Source: Saprospiraceae bacterium (GTDB lineage Bacteria; Bacteroidota; Bacteroidia; Chitinophagales; Saprospiraceae). From it: 64,000 nt of DNA. A model generated the notes under the pieces. It was not told the DNA's origin and ran no database searches. It saw only the letters and a list, made by a program, of their open reading frames with translations. The stretch lies in NCBI GenBank assembly GCA_016710235.1, contig JADJLG010000001.1:919501-983500 (forward strand), written 5' to 3'. The position numbers were made by a program, and so were the translations under genes. Positions 46,159 through 53,798 of this stretch are shown here, one piece after another. Position 1 is the first letter of the stretch, and the number at the start of each line of letters is the position of its first letter.

Positions 46159-47068
46159 GTCAGACTGTGAAAATACCATTTTTTTGTTTTCAAATGCATA
46201 AATCACCCGGTAAAATTTCATATAACCGAATTTTGGACGTGATAAAGACAAGATTTTTATGTACCGCCGAATAGTTTGCACAAAATATAAGAGCTCCCAC
46301 AGGCATAAAACAAGCCAGTTTTGAGAAAAATTCGGGTCTTTCTTGTGACTATTTTGTTAATCAACTTACTACTTGCTTATCCAAAAGTGAACTTTCTTTG
46401 GTGGTAAGCCTTGCTCCGGATTATACACGTCCTGCCGGATATTTGTCACACCGAGGAAAAAAGTTGCGTATAGTAAACTTGTATGATCAACTGATTTGCC
46501 ATCACCAATTCCAAAAGTTGAAGTACCAGTTCTTTTGCGCGTATTGATCAAAACAGGAATTGACATAAGTCTATGTCCCATCTGCAAAACTGGAAAATTA
46601 ATCCTGATCAAAACAAGTATTTGCATCAACGGCATTTTGATCGATGTCCAGACCATACAAAACAAAGGCTCTCCATTAATAAACATCGACATTCCATGAA
46701 AATTACCCTAAATAAATATTGTTATACATTTACTTACAGAAAAATTAATGTAGATTTTTCTGTGGCGAAGCTATAAAAAAAACTAATAATTGTACTACTA
46801 AAAAAGTAAAAGCTTGACCTAAAAAAAACTCAATTGATATACTATGACACCTAAGAAGAGGTCTCGTTGAAAATGAACGAATGAAGTCTTGAATTTTATT
46901 CAAGACCAGATGCATAGAGATGCATCTGATGAGAGAACTGAGAGACCCTTCTCTCAGCTTTATAGCAGAAAGCCCGTTGTAGTTTTATTTTATCATTATC
47001 TGTAAGTGACGATTAGCTTTCTATTGTATTTTTCCTTTGGGCTTTCTTCTATACGGCTAAATGTTATG
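46159..47068. repeat. Composite repeat copy B
   Basis: A 910-bp direct repeat of 37929-38920, with the same order: IS1182-family left end (GTCAGACTGTGAAAATACCA, directly after AAC as in the intact element), transposase relic, one 84-bp hairpin unit and truncated attC. The IS1182 part diverges to the second component at the same base in both copies. Confidence 0.8.
46496..46699 (+). pseudogene. Transposase C-terminal relic (IS91-like?), second copy
   Basis: Counterpart of 38265-38468, 67 codons, with LIKTGIDISLCPICKT followed by GKLILIKTS. The sequence upstream is frameshifted. Differences from copy A are scattered, so neither is under clear coding constraint. Confidence 0.4.
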
Positions 47069-47069
47069 T
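46959..47069 (-). other. attC site, outer part truncated (copy B)
   Basis: Near-identical to the copy A site, with arms TTATAGCAGAAAGCCC and GGGCTTTCTTCTATA, ending GTTATGT. The truncation point is the same in both copies. Confidence 0.65.
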
Positions 47070-47765
47070 GCCGTTTTTGTTGTCTGCATAATAAAGTTCA
47101 ATCAAGTCGAATGCTAGTCGAGGAATTTCTTTTCTATCCTCTCGGGTCTGATTTGGAATCGCCTGAAGAGCCTCTTTAAGGTCGATATATAAAGGGTGTT
47201 TGATGCAGGAAATTAAGTGTCCGCCTTTTTGTAACTCTGCTTCGATTTCAGTTTTCAATTTTGCGGAATCGTATTTAAGTTTACTTATAATTTCGAGGCC
47301 TACATTGATAAGTTCGTTGTTCTGAAGTTGTTTGTATTGTCCGTCAATAAAGGAAAGGCCGAACGAAACGAAATCGTTAAGTATTTGTTCTGTCACTTTT
47401 GTTGTTGTGGCAACATGTCCATTGTGAAAATAATAAGCTTCTTCAATTGGAATTAAACTCTTGTCTCTTTTTAGGGCAATTAAGTCCACATGGGGATTAA
47501 TAAGTCCGCCGTTATAATTCCCAGAATTTAAATAGGCATGATTAAGACGAGAAGCTACTGAGCAGGAAAAGTTCTTGTCTTTCAGTCCAAATGATATTTG
47601 CAATGTCTCAAGGACAATATGATTTTTATAAGTTCTTTGTCGGCAGAAAACATATTGTCCATTTTTATATGAGTGGAATGAGAAGTCTGGCGAAAATTTG
47701 TCGACTTGATTTAATAAAATAGTCTTGATTTCTCCCTTTCTTAATTCAGGGGAATTGTCGACCAT
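47064..47765 (-). CDS. Cassette protein, unknown function
   Basis: A protein of 233 residues from the ATG at 47765; the open frame continues upstream to the cassette boundary, and a TTG start near 47801 (reading SWFDKIKKQTT before the ATG) is also plausible. Soluble, mixed alpha/beta, with FSFHSYKNGQYVFCRQRTYK and NPHVDLIALKRDKSLIPIEE. No family recognised. The stop codon TAA lies inside the attC box CATAAC, a common economy in cassettes. Cassette boundaries match (GTTATGTGCC / GGCACATAAC). Confidence 0.65.
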   Translation of the reverse strand: MVDNSPELRKGEIKTILLNQVDKFSPDFSFHSYKNGQYVFCRQRTYKNHIVLETLQISFGLKDKNFSCSVASRLNHAYLNSGNYNGGLINPHVDLIALKRDKSLIPIEEAYYFHNGHVATTTKVTEQILNDFVSFGLSFIDGQYKQLQNNELINVGLEIISKLKYDSAKLKTEIEAELQKGGHLISCIKHPLYIDLKEALQAIPNQTREDRKEIPRLAFDLIELYYADNKNGT

Positions 47766-47822
47766 TGTCGTCTGCTTTTTTATTTTGTCAAACCAACTCA
47801 AATATCTGTTTTTTAAAATGGC

Positions 47823-47889
47823 ACATAACGGCAAGTACATGCGGCGTGGCGGCGTTTAGCCGACATGATCGTCATGTACATTGTTATGT
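47823..47889 (-). other. Integron attC site (short type)
   Basis: 67 bp from ACATAAC to GTTATGT. GGCAAGTACATG pairs with CATGTACATTG, and GCGGCGTGGCGGC/GCCG provides the apical stem. Short, strongly palindromic, like classical attC sites. Confidence 0.85.
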
Positions 47890-47915
47890 GGTGTATTTTA
47901 TTTTTAAAATTGCTT

Positions 47916-48374
47916 TTAGCCAAAATCTTCGCATTTTATCTCGATTGGATAACAACCTATTTCTTTAAACCTTGGCAATATTAAGTTCAGATAGTATGAA
48001 AAATCGGTGTTCCGTTCATATTTCTCTAGTTTATGAGCACCACCTGGACTAATCCATATTTCATACTTTTTGTCATCGTTGAATGTGTTCTCAAGACATT
48101 TTATAGATAATATTAACTCTTCACCTATTTTTTCTACCGAAAATGAAATGGTATTCACCTTTTTCAAATTCGATCTTCTGTTAAAAAGTGATTCTAGTTC
48201 ATCAAATCGAATGGTCTTTGGAAGAATGTCATTATCCGTATCATCGTTATAAAATGTATTTATTGATGTTGAACGAGAACTAATCCAAAATCCCACAAGT
48301 AACTTCTCAGTTAGCTCAAATGATGTTTCAATGTTCGAATATACTTTGATTGTAATAGTTCTTGATACTCCCAT
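47916..48374 (-). CDS. Cassette protein, unknown function
   Basis: A 152-residue soluble protein from the ATG at 48374 (MGVSRTITIKVYSN). The open frame extends to 48470, but that part translates the attC site itself and is not counted. The sequence has a beta-rich body (VNTISFSVEKIGEELILSIK) and a middle strand-helix region (LPKTIRFDELESLFNRRSN). No family recognised. Its cassette has matching boundaries (GTTATGTGGT / ACCACATAAC). Confidence 0.6.
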   Translation of the reverse strand: MGVSRTITIKVYSNIETSFELTEKLLVGFWISSRSTSINTFYNDDTDNDILPKTIRFDELESLFNRRSNLKKVNTISFSVEKIGEELILSIKCLENTFNDDKKYEIWISPGGAHKLEKYERNTDFSYYLNLILPRFKEIGCYPIEIKCEDFG

Positions 48375-48389
48375 TTCTTCTTTTATACC

Positions 48390-48454
48390 ACATAACGTCA
48401 AGGCTATGCGACGGACGACCGATAGGGAGTCTGTCGTCATAGCCAATGTTGTAG
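48390..48454 (-). other. Integron attC site (short type)
   Basis: 65 bp from ACATAAC to GTTGTAG. GGCTATGCGACGGACGAC pairs with GTCTGTCGTCATAGCC around GATAGGGA. Confidence 0.85.
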
Positions 48455-48466
48455 GGCGTTTTCTTT

Positions 48467-48916
48467 TCATTTAATATTATTCGTGTACCTGCTAATTGCT
48501 ATTAACTCAGCAATTCCTTGCTCTGTTTGAGCCAAATTCACAAGCTCTTTCTGAAATTTATCAATTGCATTAGGTTCAACAATTAGTTCCAATTTCAATT
48601 TATCCTTTTCTTCTTCTCTGTATTCTGTGGTAACATTTTCTTCAATTGAAATATGAACCCCTACAATTCCAGTAGAGCCTATTTGATAAAACTTCATTTC
48701 AAAATATGCATAGCTATCTTTCTCCCCACACCTATGAATTAGACTTTCCAAACTGTTTGGGTAACCCTTTAAACTAATAGCAAATGGTAGTAGCGAGTCC
48801 TTGGTTTCATAAACTTCAGTTCGACCAGAGTACCTACCATTATCAACAGAAATTTGAAGTTCAAACATATCATCATCTTTCCAGATTACTTCCAATTTCA
48901 AAAATCTATTGTCCAT
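48467..48916 (-). CDS. Cassette protein, conserved hypothetical
   Basis: A 149-residue soluble, beta-rich protein. It opens MDNRFLKLEVIWKDDDMFEL and contains NGRYSGRTEVYETKDSLLPF, GEKDSYAYFEMKFYQIG and VGVHISIEENVTTEYREEEK. It looks like a conserved family of uncharacterised single-domain proteins, possibly immunity-like, but I cannot name it. Its start overlaps the 3' end of the acetyltransferase gene by 11 bp, so the two are co-translated from a two-gene cassette. Confidence 0.65.
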   Translation of the reverse strand: MDNRFLKLEVIWKDDDMFELQISVDNGRYSGRTEVYETKDSLLPFAISLKGYPNSLESLIHRCGEKDSYAYFEMKFYQIGSTGIVGVHISIEENVTTEYREEEKDKLKLELIVEPNAIDKFQKELVNLAQTEQGIAELIAISRYTNNIK

Positions 48917-49400
48917 TTGAATTATCTTTTATGTAAAGGTTATTTTCATAATCACCCCTATCAGACTTATAAGATTTTCCGACTTGACTAAAGCCAAATT
49001 TTTGAAGGATATGATTCATTTTTGCATTCTCTTTTCTTACGGTGGCATATTGTTTTGAATTGTATGTTGCTAAAGCACTTGTTATTTTTTGTCCAATTCC
49101 TTTCTCTTCATTCAAGCAAACAATCCAGCCAAGTTCAAATTCATAGTCATCCATATTAACAGTAGATTCAGATTTTGCCAAAACCCTGTTCTTATAAGAT
49201 TCATTGGGGATCTTAAGGGCTCCAATGGCTTCAATTTTTTTTGTATCTGGATAAAATAATAAGACTGGGTTTTTAGAAATTAAACCGTCAAAAGTTTCAG
49301 AGCTCACTTCGCCAGCTTCAATGACAATTTTCTTAAAAGCTGCAATTTCATCCTTTGAAAACTCTGTGGCATTGCCAATTTTATATTCCTTTTCTTCCAT
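48906..49400 (-). CDS. GNAT-like N-acetyltransferase
   Basis: A 164-residue protein with the order of a GNAT domain: helix-strand N-terminus (FSKDEIAAFKKIVIEAG), central strands (KKIEAIGALKIPNESY), an acetyl-CoA-binding region in WIVCLNEEKGIGQKITSAL, and a closing NAKMNHILQKFGFSQVGKSY, the usual 'N..xxxx-GF' ending. The acceptor is unknown. It is the first gene of its cassette. Acetyltransferases are common cassette cargo. Confidence 0.7.
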   Translation of the reverse strand: MEEKEYKIGNATEFSKDEIAAFKKIVIEAGEVSSETFDGLISKNPVLLFYPDTKKIEAIGALKIPNESYKNRVLAKSESTVNMDDYEFELGWIVCLNEEKGIGQKITSALATYNSKQYATVRKENAKMNHILQKFGFSQVGKSYKSDRGDYENNLYIKDNSNGQ

Positions 49401-49420
49401 TTTTACTTATTTCTAATGCC

Positions 49421-49552
49421 CTACAACGGTTTGCAGCTACCCGAAGGTGGCGATTTCGAAGCACTTCACTGTCAACCAAGCACAAACTTTGATAGAAGCA
49501 CAAAGCTTGATTTAACCACTGAACCGCCACTTTTGGGTAGGTGCTGTTAGGC
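49421..49552 (-). other. Integron attC site
   Basis: 132 bp from CTACAAC to GTTAGGC. GCAGCTACCCGAAGGTGGCG pairs with CGCCACTTTTGGGTAGGTGC. The stem sequence is closely similar to that of the site at 53628, indicating a shared attC family. Confidence 0.85.
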
Positions 49553-50194
49553 ACTGGCATTTTTATATTTCTCTTGTACTGCATTATTTTCAATTGTAGT
49601 TTTTAAAAAGTCCATCAAAGCAATAATGTCATTAAAAAAGTTTTCATAAGTTTCGTAGTCTATAAGCTGTTGTTCACCGTGGGCAATATGGTTTCTTTGA
49701 GTTACCAAGTCATTTATTAAGTCTTTTTTACTGTCAATATGTGGGTCATCTAGGTCAAGTATGAATAAAATTTCTTTCAACACTTCATACTTTAAATTTG
49801 ATTTGGTATTTATAATATTCTTTTTAGGAATATTTGACTGCTTATCAATTTCGTTAAATACAAAGTCAATTATTTTAGTCCTGTTTTCTATACTACTATT
49901 GTTCAAATCACCAAGCTTATTTTGTAATGAAAGGGCTATAAATGTGCTTTTTAACTCATTATGTTTCAAATGCTTTTTTGAAACAAATTCTAAATAGTAA
50001 GACATCGTTAGTTTTACGAATCCTTCCCAATGAGCATATAATAATGGTAAAGAAGAACGTAGCATTGCACATTGTAAAGAATTTCGTTCTAAAGGTATTT
50101 TACTTTTTAATAGGGTTAACTCCTTTCTTCTCCAAGAAAATTCGTCATAAAGCTTTTTTGATAAGCCATCATATGTAAATAAATTTTTTGCCAT
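49547..50194 (-). CDS. HEPN-domain protein, MAE_28990-like
   Basis: A 215-residue helical protein resembling the MAE_28990/MAE_18760 HEPN family. The catalytic HEPN motif R-x4-H is intact: R167 to H172 in LVTQRNHIAHGEQ. The N-terminal part has the family's LERNSLQCAMLRSSLPLLYAHWE region. HEPN proteins of this type are candidate RNases in conflict and phage-defence systems. Its start is directly behind the DUF262 stop (0-bp gap), and its own stop lies inside the attC box GCCTAAC. Defence role inferred. Confidence 0.75.
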   Translation of the reverse strand: MAKNLFTYDGLSKKLYDEFSWRRKELTLLKSKIPLERNSLQCAMLRSSLPLLYAHWEGFVKLTMSYYLEFVSKKHLKHNELKSTFIALSLQNKLGDLNNSSIENRTKIIDFVFNEIDKQSNIPKKNIINTKSNLKYEVLKEILFILDLDDPHIDSKKDLINDLVTQRNHIAHGEQQLIDYETYENFFNDIIALMDFLKTTIENNAVQEKYKNASA

Positions 50195-51304
50195 TTATTT
50201 GGAGAAAAATTCCTTTGCAAATGGAACCACTTTCGGAATTCTCGTTCTGGCATTAGAGCCCGAACCTGTATACTTTCTAAATTCTTCTCGTGTATGTAGT
50301 TGTTTGATTTTTTCCTTTAAAAAATCATTGTAATTTGGCAAATCATAACTACTATAATTTGTAGCAATACCAACAGAAATGGCTTCAAAGGCTGATTCCA
50401 AGAATTTCCCTTTGAAAGCACTACCATCGTATCTTTTAAATACATTTTCACCTTCCAGTAAATTTAACAGTTCAAAAGTTTGATTGAACTGTTCTTCATA
50501 CTTGTCAAACGGAAAACTTTGGTCTGCTAAAATAATCTCTATTATATCATCAAAATAGTCGCTTAATTCCTTTTTATTCGAATATTCGAAATGAGTTAAT
50601 GCAATGTGTCTTAAAACAAGTTCCATTGGATATTGCTCATCTGCTAATCTGTCGGATAAAGAAATAGTTTCTAAAAAGTTTGAGTTCGAGGCTAATTTTT
50701 TAAACCATAGAAAAGTTGGTTTATTGACCATTATCATCACACTATTTCTCACTTCTTGGTCAGAAGCGTATGTCCCACCTGTATTTAATCTCTGGAAGAT
50801 ATCAAATTTCGAATTTTTGCCTGAATCACTAAGAATAATTGAAAAATTCAACTTGGCTCTCTTAATAAAGAGTTTAAGCGAAGTAGGCAATTCTATTTCA
50901 TCAGCTGATTTAGCTTCCCAAACTACACTTTCTAGACTTGGAAGGTATTTTGTTGCTTGAAGTTTTAATCGTCCCTTCTGGGGTATGTCTTCCAACTTGG
51001 GAAGTTCGCTCATAAATTGAATAAGTGTTGAAATCCGTTGAAGACCGTCTACAACTTCCCAAATTCCGTCTTCGCGTTGAAATACAAATATTGAAGGAAT
51101 TGGTATCCCTAAAAGAATTGATTCTATTAAGCGAGACTTTTGAATATCAGTCCATCTAAAGTAACGCTGAAAGTCTGGGTTTATCATAATCTCACCTTTC
51201 TCATAAAGATTGATAAGTTCCCCTATTGACATAGGATAACTTTCAGATTTGAACTCTGTTCTTTTTTCAGCTATTTCTTTTTGTAAATTGGTTTCTATTT
51301 CCAT
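50195..51304 (-). CDS. DUF262 (GmrSD-N/ParB-like) protein
   Basis: A 369-residue protein with an N-terminal DUF262 domain: INPDFQRYFRWTDIQKSRLI, ESILLGIPIPSIFVFQ and the nucleotide-linked motif WEVVDGLQRISTLIQF, then FDIFQRLNTGGTYASDQEVRN. DUF262 proteins occur as the GmrS-type part of modification-dependent restriction systems and as partners of HEPN effectors. No C-terminal DUF1524 nuclease domain is visible, so the nuclease activity would come from the HEPN partner. The ATG at 51304 was preferred to a later or upstream start. Two-gene cassette with matching ends (GTTAGGC / GCCTAAC). Confidence 0.85.
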   Translation of the reverse strand: MEIETNLQKEIAEKRTEFKSESYPMSIGELINLYEKGEIMINPDFQRYFRWTDIQKSRLIESILLGIPIPSIFVFQREDGIWEVVDGLQRISTLIQFMSELPKLEDIPQKGRLKLQATKYLPSLESVVWEAKSADEIELPTSLKLFIKRAKLNFSIILSDSGKNSKFDIFQRLNTGGTYASDQEVRNSVMIMVNKPTFLWFKKLASNSNFLETISLSDRLADEQYPMELVLRHIALTHFEYSNKKELSDYFDDIIEIILADQSFPFDKYEEQFNQTFELLNLLEGENVFKRYDGSAFKGKFLESAFEAISVGIATNYSSYDLPNYNDFLKEKIKQLHTREEFRKYTGSGSNARTRIPKVVPFAKEFFSK

Positions 51305-51348
51305 TTTAAATTTAATCAATAATTATGTTGTCGTTGTCTTATGCTTGT

Positions 51349-51477
51349 GCCTAACGATCTTGGCTTTGTGCAGGTGGGGCTCTTGATGCACAATTCCCAA
51401 AAATAGTACTTTGCTCTTAGAATTCCAAATGCTCAATTTAGCACTGCTCCCCCGCTTGCACAAAGACTATGTTGGTG
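51349..51477 (-). other. Integron attC site
   Basis: 129 bp from GCCTAAC (a perfect RYYYAAC) to GTTGGTG. CTTTGTGCAGGTGGGGC pairs with GCTCCCCCGCTTGCACAAAG, and AGTACTTTGCTCTTAGAATTC-like inner segments close the loop. Confidence 0.85.
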
Positions 51478-51548
51478 GCAGGCATACTTGTCTTCCTATT
51501 TAGGGCCAGCAAATGAAAGAGTTATAAGTCAACATCTGCAATGCATAA

Positions 51549-52019
51549 TTAAAATGCTTTTAAACACAAATAGTCGAATTCAAATTCGTCTGTCAAATAT
51601 ATTGTCCCTGGTTCAGAGTAACTTGAATTAAAAAATGTAATTCTTTTTCCGTATTTGTCGTCCAATAATTTAATGTTGTCCATTTCGTACAGTGGAATTC
51701 CAGAACTTTCAGAGTCTAATTTTACAGCCCAAATTAAATTTCGTTTGTTGTCAAGTTTTACGAGTATCGGTGGAATAGTGTCTGTCGACAATTTGCGATT
51801 ATTTGTATTGGAGATCCCAAATTGCCCACCCGGAATTGTTAAATATTCATCAATTATAATCTTGTTAATCTCAATGTTAATTTTTTGTCCGTAAACAGGC
51901 CCAGTGTCCATACCACATTCCCCCATACTGTCCCAGGTATAAATCGCATACCAGAAGTACAGAAAAATTGTCATTAAAATAATTAGTCCACCAGTCAATA
52001 TTTTCTTTTGTGTCGTCAT
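51549..52019 (-). CDS. Cassette protein, membrane-anchored, unknown
   Basis: A 156-residue protein from the ATG at 52019 (MTTQKKILTGGLIILMTIF); the open frame beyond that translates attC sequence. One N-terminal membrane helix (to about YAIYTW) anchors a beta-rich extracytoplasmic domain with GECGMDTGPVYGQ, IIIDEYLTIPGGQFG and the closing EFDYLCLKAF. No family recognised. Single-gene cassette with ends GTTGGTGGC / GCCACCAAC. Confidence 0.6.
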   Translation of the reverse strand: MTTQKKILTGGLIILMTIFLYFWYAIYTWDSMGECGMDTGPVYGQKINIEINKIIIDEYLTIPGGQFGISNTNNRKLSTDTIPPILVKLDNKRNLIWAVKLDSESSGIPLYEMDNIKLLDDKYGKRITFFNSSYSEPGTIYLTDEFEFDYLCLKAF

Positions 52020-52030
52020 ATTATGCTTGC

Positions 52031-52097
52031 CACCAACGTTTAGCACTGGCGACGGACGTAGCGATAGCAAGTCTGTACGTCCAGTGCATTGTTATCA
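52031..52097 (-). other. Integron attC site (short type)
   Basis: 67 bp from CACCAAC to GTTATCA. TAGCACTGGCGACGGACG pairs with GTACGTCCAGTGCA-type sequence; apex GTAGCGATAGCAAG. Confidence 0.85.
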
Positions 52098-52856
52098 ATT
52101 GGTAATTCTTTTAAACGGATGTATTATTTCATCAAAGTCTGAAGTGTCCCACCATTTCTTATTTTCCATATCTTCTGAAAATCTGCAAAAATCAATTGTA
52201 TTTTCATAAATAATTGAGTATTCTAGTTTTTTATTTAATCTATTAATTTCTGTAATAAGATCTTCTTTTCTTGTCTTTCTCCAATGTTTTGGGAAGTCTA
52301 TAACAAAATTTGTGACAAATTCTTTCTTATCAGGTTTAATATGTTTGTTGTAGGGTAGCACTTTCTCTACATCAATAGCTGCACCTGATGAAAAGTATGA
52401 ATTAGATAACGTAGCACCTATCCACTTTTGAGCTGATTCAGCCCTTGCTCCACAAATTAAAGATTTCCCCAAAAATATACCTTTCTCTTTATCAAAATGT
52501 GTAACTTCAGCATTAAGTGATCCACGAAGTGGCATGCCTAATTCAATAGATCGACACAATACTTCTTCCATTAAATTTATTAATTGCACTTGAGTAGGTG
52601 CTTTATCTGCATCTACCCAAAACAAAATCGTATCACTGAAATATCCATAATTAATCGGGATACTCATCATAATACTCATTTGCATTCCCCCTGCGTTGAC
52701 TAAACAACAACCTGCTTCTTTTTCCATTTTGCTTACTAAACTGATAAATTCTTCGTATTTGATGATAATTTCTTCAATCCCAATTTCGTTATATAATGCT
52801 TCAAAGCCCAAAATATCAAAAAAGGCTAAATATTTTTTATGATCTGGTCTTATCAT
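52095..52856 (-). CDS. Class III cyclase-like domain protein
   Basis: A 253-residue soluble protein that resembles the nucleotide-cyclase fold. It starts with a strand ending in Asp, YLAFFDILGFEALYNEIG (D14), has YFSDTILFWVDADK (D75), and PLRGSLNAEVTHFDKEKGIF followed by LGKSLICGARAESAQKWIGA. In this superfamily the two Asp residues bind the catalytic metals. It is the second gene of a two-gene cassette and overlaps the membrane protein stop by 1 bp (TAATG). This pairing recalls Pycsar anti-phage systems (cyclase + effector), but catalysis and product are unproven; it may be a catalytically inactive relative. Confidence 0.55.
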   Translation of the reverse strand: MIRPDHKKYLAFFDILGFEALYNEIGIEEIIIKYEEFISLVSKMEKEAGCCLVNAGGMQMSIMMSIPINYGYFSDTILFWVDADKAPTQVQLINLMEEVLCRSIELGMPLRGSLNAEVTHFDKEKGIFLGKSLICGARAESAQKWIGATLSNSYFSSGAAIDVEKVLPYNKHIKPDKKEFVTNFVIDFPKHWRKTRKEDLITEINRLNKKLEYSIIYENTIDFCRFSEDMENKKWWDTSDFDEIIHPFKRITN

Positions 52857-53605
52857 TATTGATTCAAAATTATTTCCTTTTCTAATACAACAGGTAACTC
52901 AAGTGGTAATTTATCTAAAGCACTAGCAATTGCCATTTTCTTCTTTCTGATATTTTCATATTGTTGTTTTATATTATCAGGTGGTTCTTGACCGCAGCAA
53001 CTTCTAAAATATGGCAACTCTAAAGTATTAAAATCTGAATTGAGCTCCTTTCTCTTTGCCAATATTTCATTTTGGATATATATTATTTCTTCAGCAAGTC
53101 GGACAGAATAATTATAAACAGATGCTATAGCTATCTCAAATTGTTTTGATTCCTTTATTTCCCTTAATTCTACTGCTAACTCTCCAAGTAGACTATAAAA
53201 TTTATAAAGCCGATTTGTAATATTTGATGATAGGAATATTTGATATTCAGATATTTTGGCTTGCTGTTCTGTAAACTTATTTTGAAACTCTTTCATAGCG
53301 TCATCAATACATGATACATCAGAGCAATGTCCTGAAAGACTAATGTGAAGTTTTTGAATATCAAATAAAATATTTACTAATGCGGAATGAACAATTATAT
53401 GATGTTTCTTTCTGTTCAACTCAATTGAATAATCAACATCTAACTCCTTATTTTTTTGAAGTTTTTTTAATTCAAATTCTTGTTCTATTTCACGATTTTT
53501 TCTAGCATTTCTGTTTGTCATCCACAAAATAAATATGGGTAGTATGACACTTGGGCCAATAATTTTTAATGCATCTATTGCGGCAATAATTATTTCTTGA
53601 TTCAT
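52856..53605 (-). CDS. Membrane-anchored coiled-coil protein paired with cyclase-like gene
   Basis: A 249-residue protein with one N-terminal membrane helix (ALKIIGPSVILPIFILWM), a long charged helix (NRNARKNREIEQEFELKKLQ) and an alpha-helical C-terminal body (VHSALVNILFDIQKLHISL; LGELAVELREIKESKQFEIA) with paired cysteines (SCCGQEPP). It is first in its cassette, translationally coupled to the cyclase-like protein. As the only membrane component it could be the effector of a nucleotide-signalled defence system; this is inference from gene order. No family recognised. Confidence 0.6.
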   Translation of the reverse strand: MNQEIIIAAIDALKIIGPSVILPIFILWMTNRNARKNREIEQEFELKKLQKNKELDVDYSIELNRKKHHIIVHSALVNILFDIQKLHISLSGHCSDVSCIDDAMKEFQNKFTEQQAKISEYQIFLSSNITNRLYKFYSLLGELAVELREIKESKQFEIAIASVYNYSVRLAEEIIYIQNEILAKRKELNSDFNTLELPYFRSCCGQEPPDNIKQQYENIRKKKMAIASALDKLPLELPVVLEKEIILNQ

Positions 53606-53627
53606 ACAATATATTTTATTTACTTAT

Positions 53628-53760
53628 TGATAACGTTTTGCAGCTACCCGAAGGGCGGGATTTTTACCACTGAACTTCATTCGGAGAACTGAACTTTCGG
53701 CTTCCACAAAACTGTCTGCGAAGCGCGAAAACCCGCCTTTTGGGTAGGTGCTGTTGTGCG
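53628..53760 (-). other. Integron attC site
   Basis: 133 bp from TGATAAC to GTTGTGC. TTGCAGCTACCCGAAGGGCGGG pairs with CCCGCCTTTTGGGTAGGTGC apart from one mismatch set; stem closely resembles the site at 49421. Confidence 0.85.
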
Positions 53761-53798
53761 TTCGTTCTTCTCTTCCTATGTAGCGATTTAGTTTGAAA

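Noticed and set aside
46959..47069. Group IIC-attC intron considered as the element that truncated the attC sites
   Set aside because: No domain V-like sequence and no reverse transcriptase was seen; the debris looks like transposon ends.
49381..49593. 70-codon - strand frame, similar to one at 53624-53836
   Set aside because: Both are translations of related long attC stems, which explains their resemblance.
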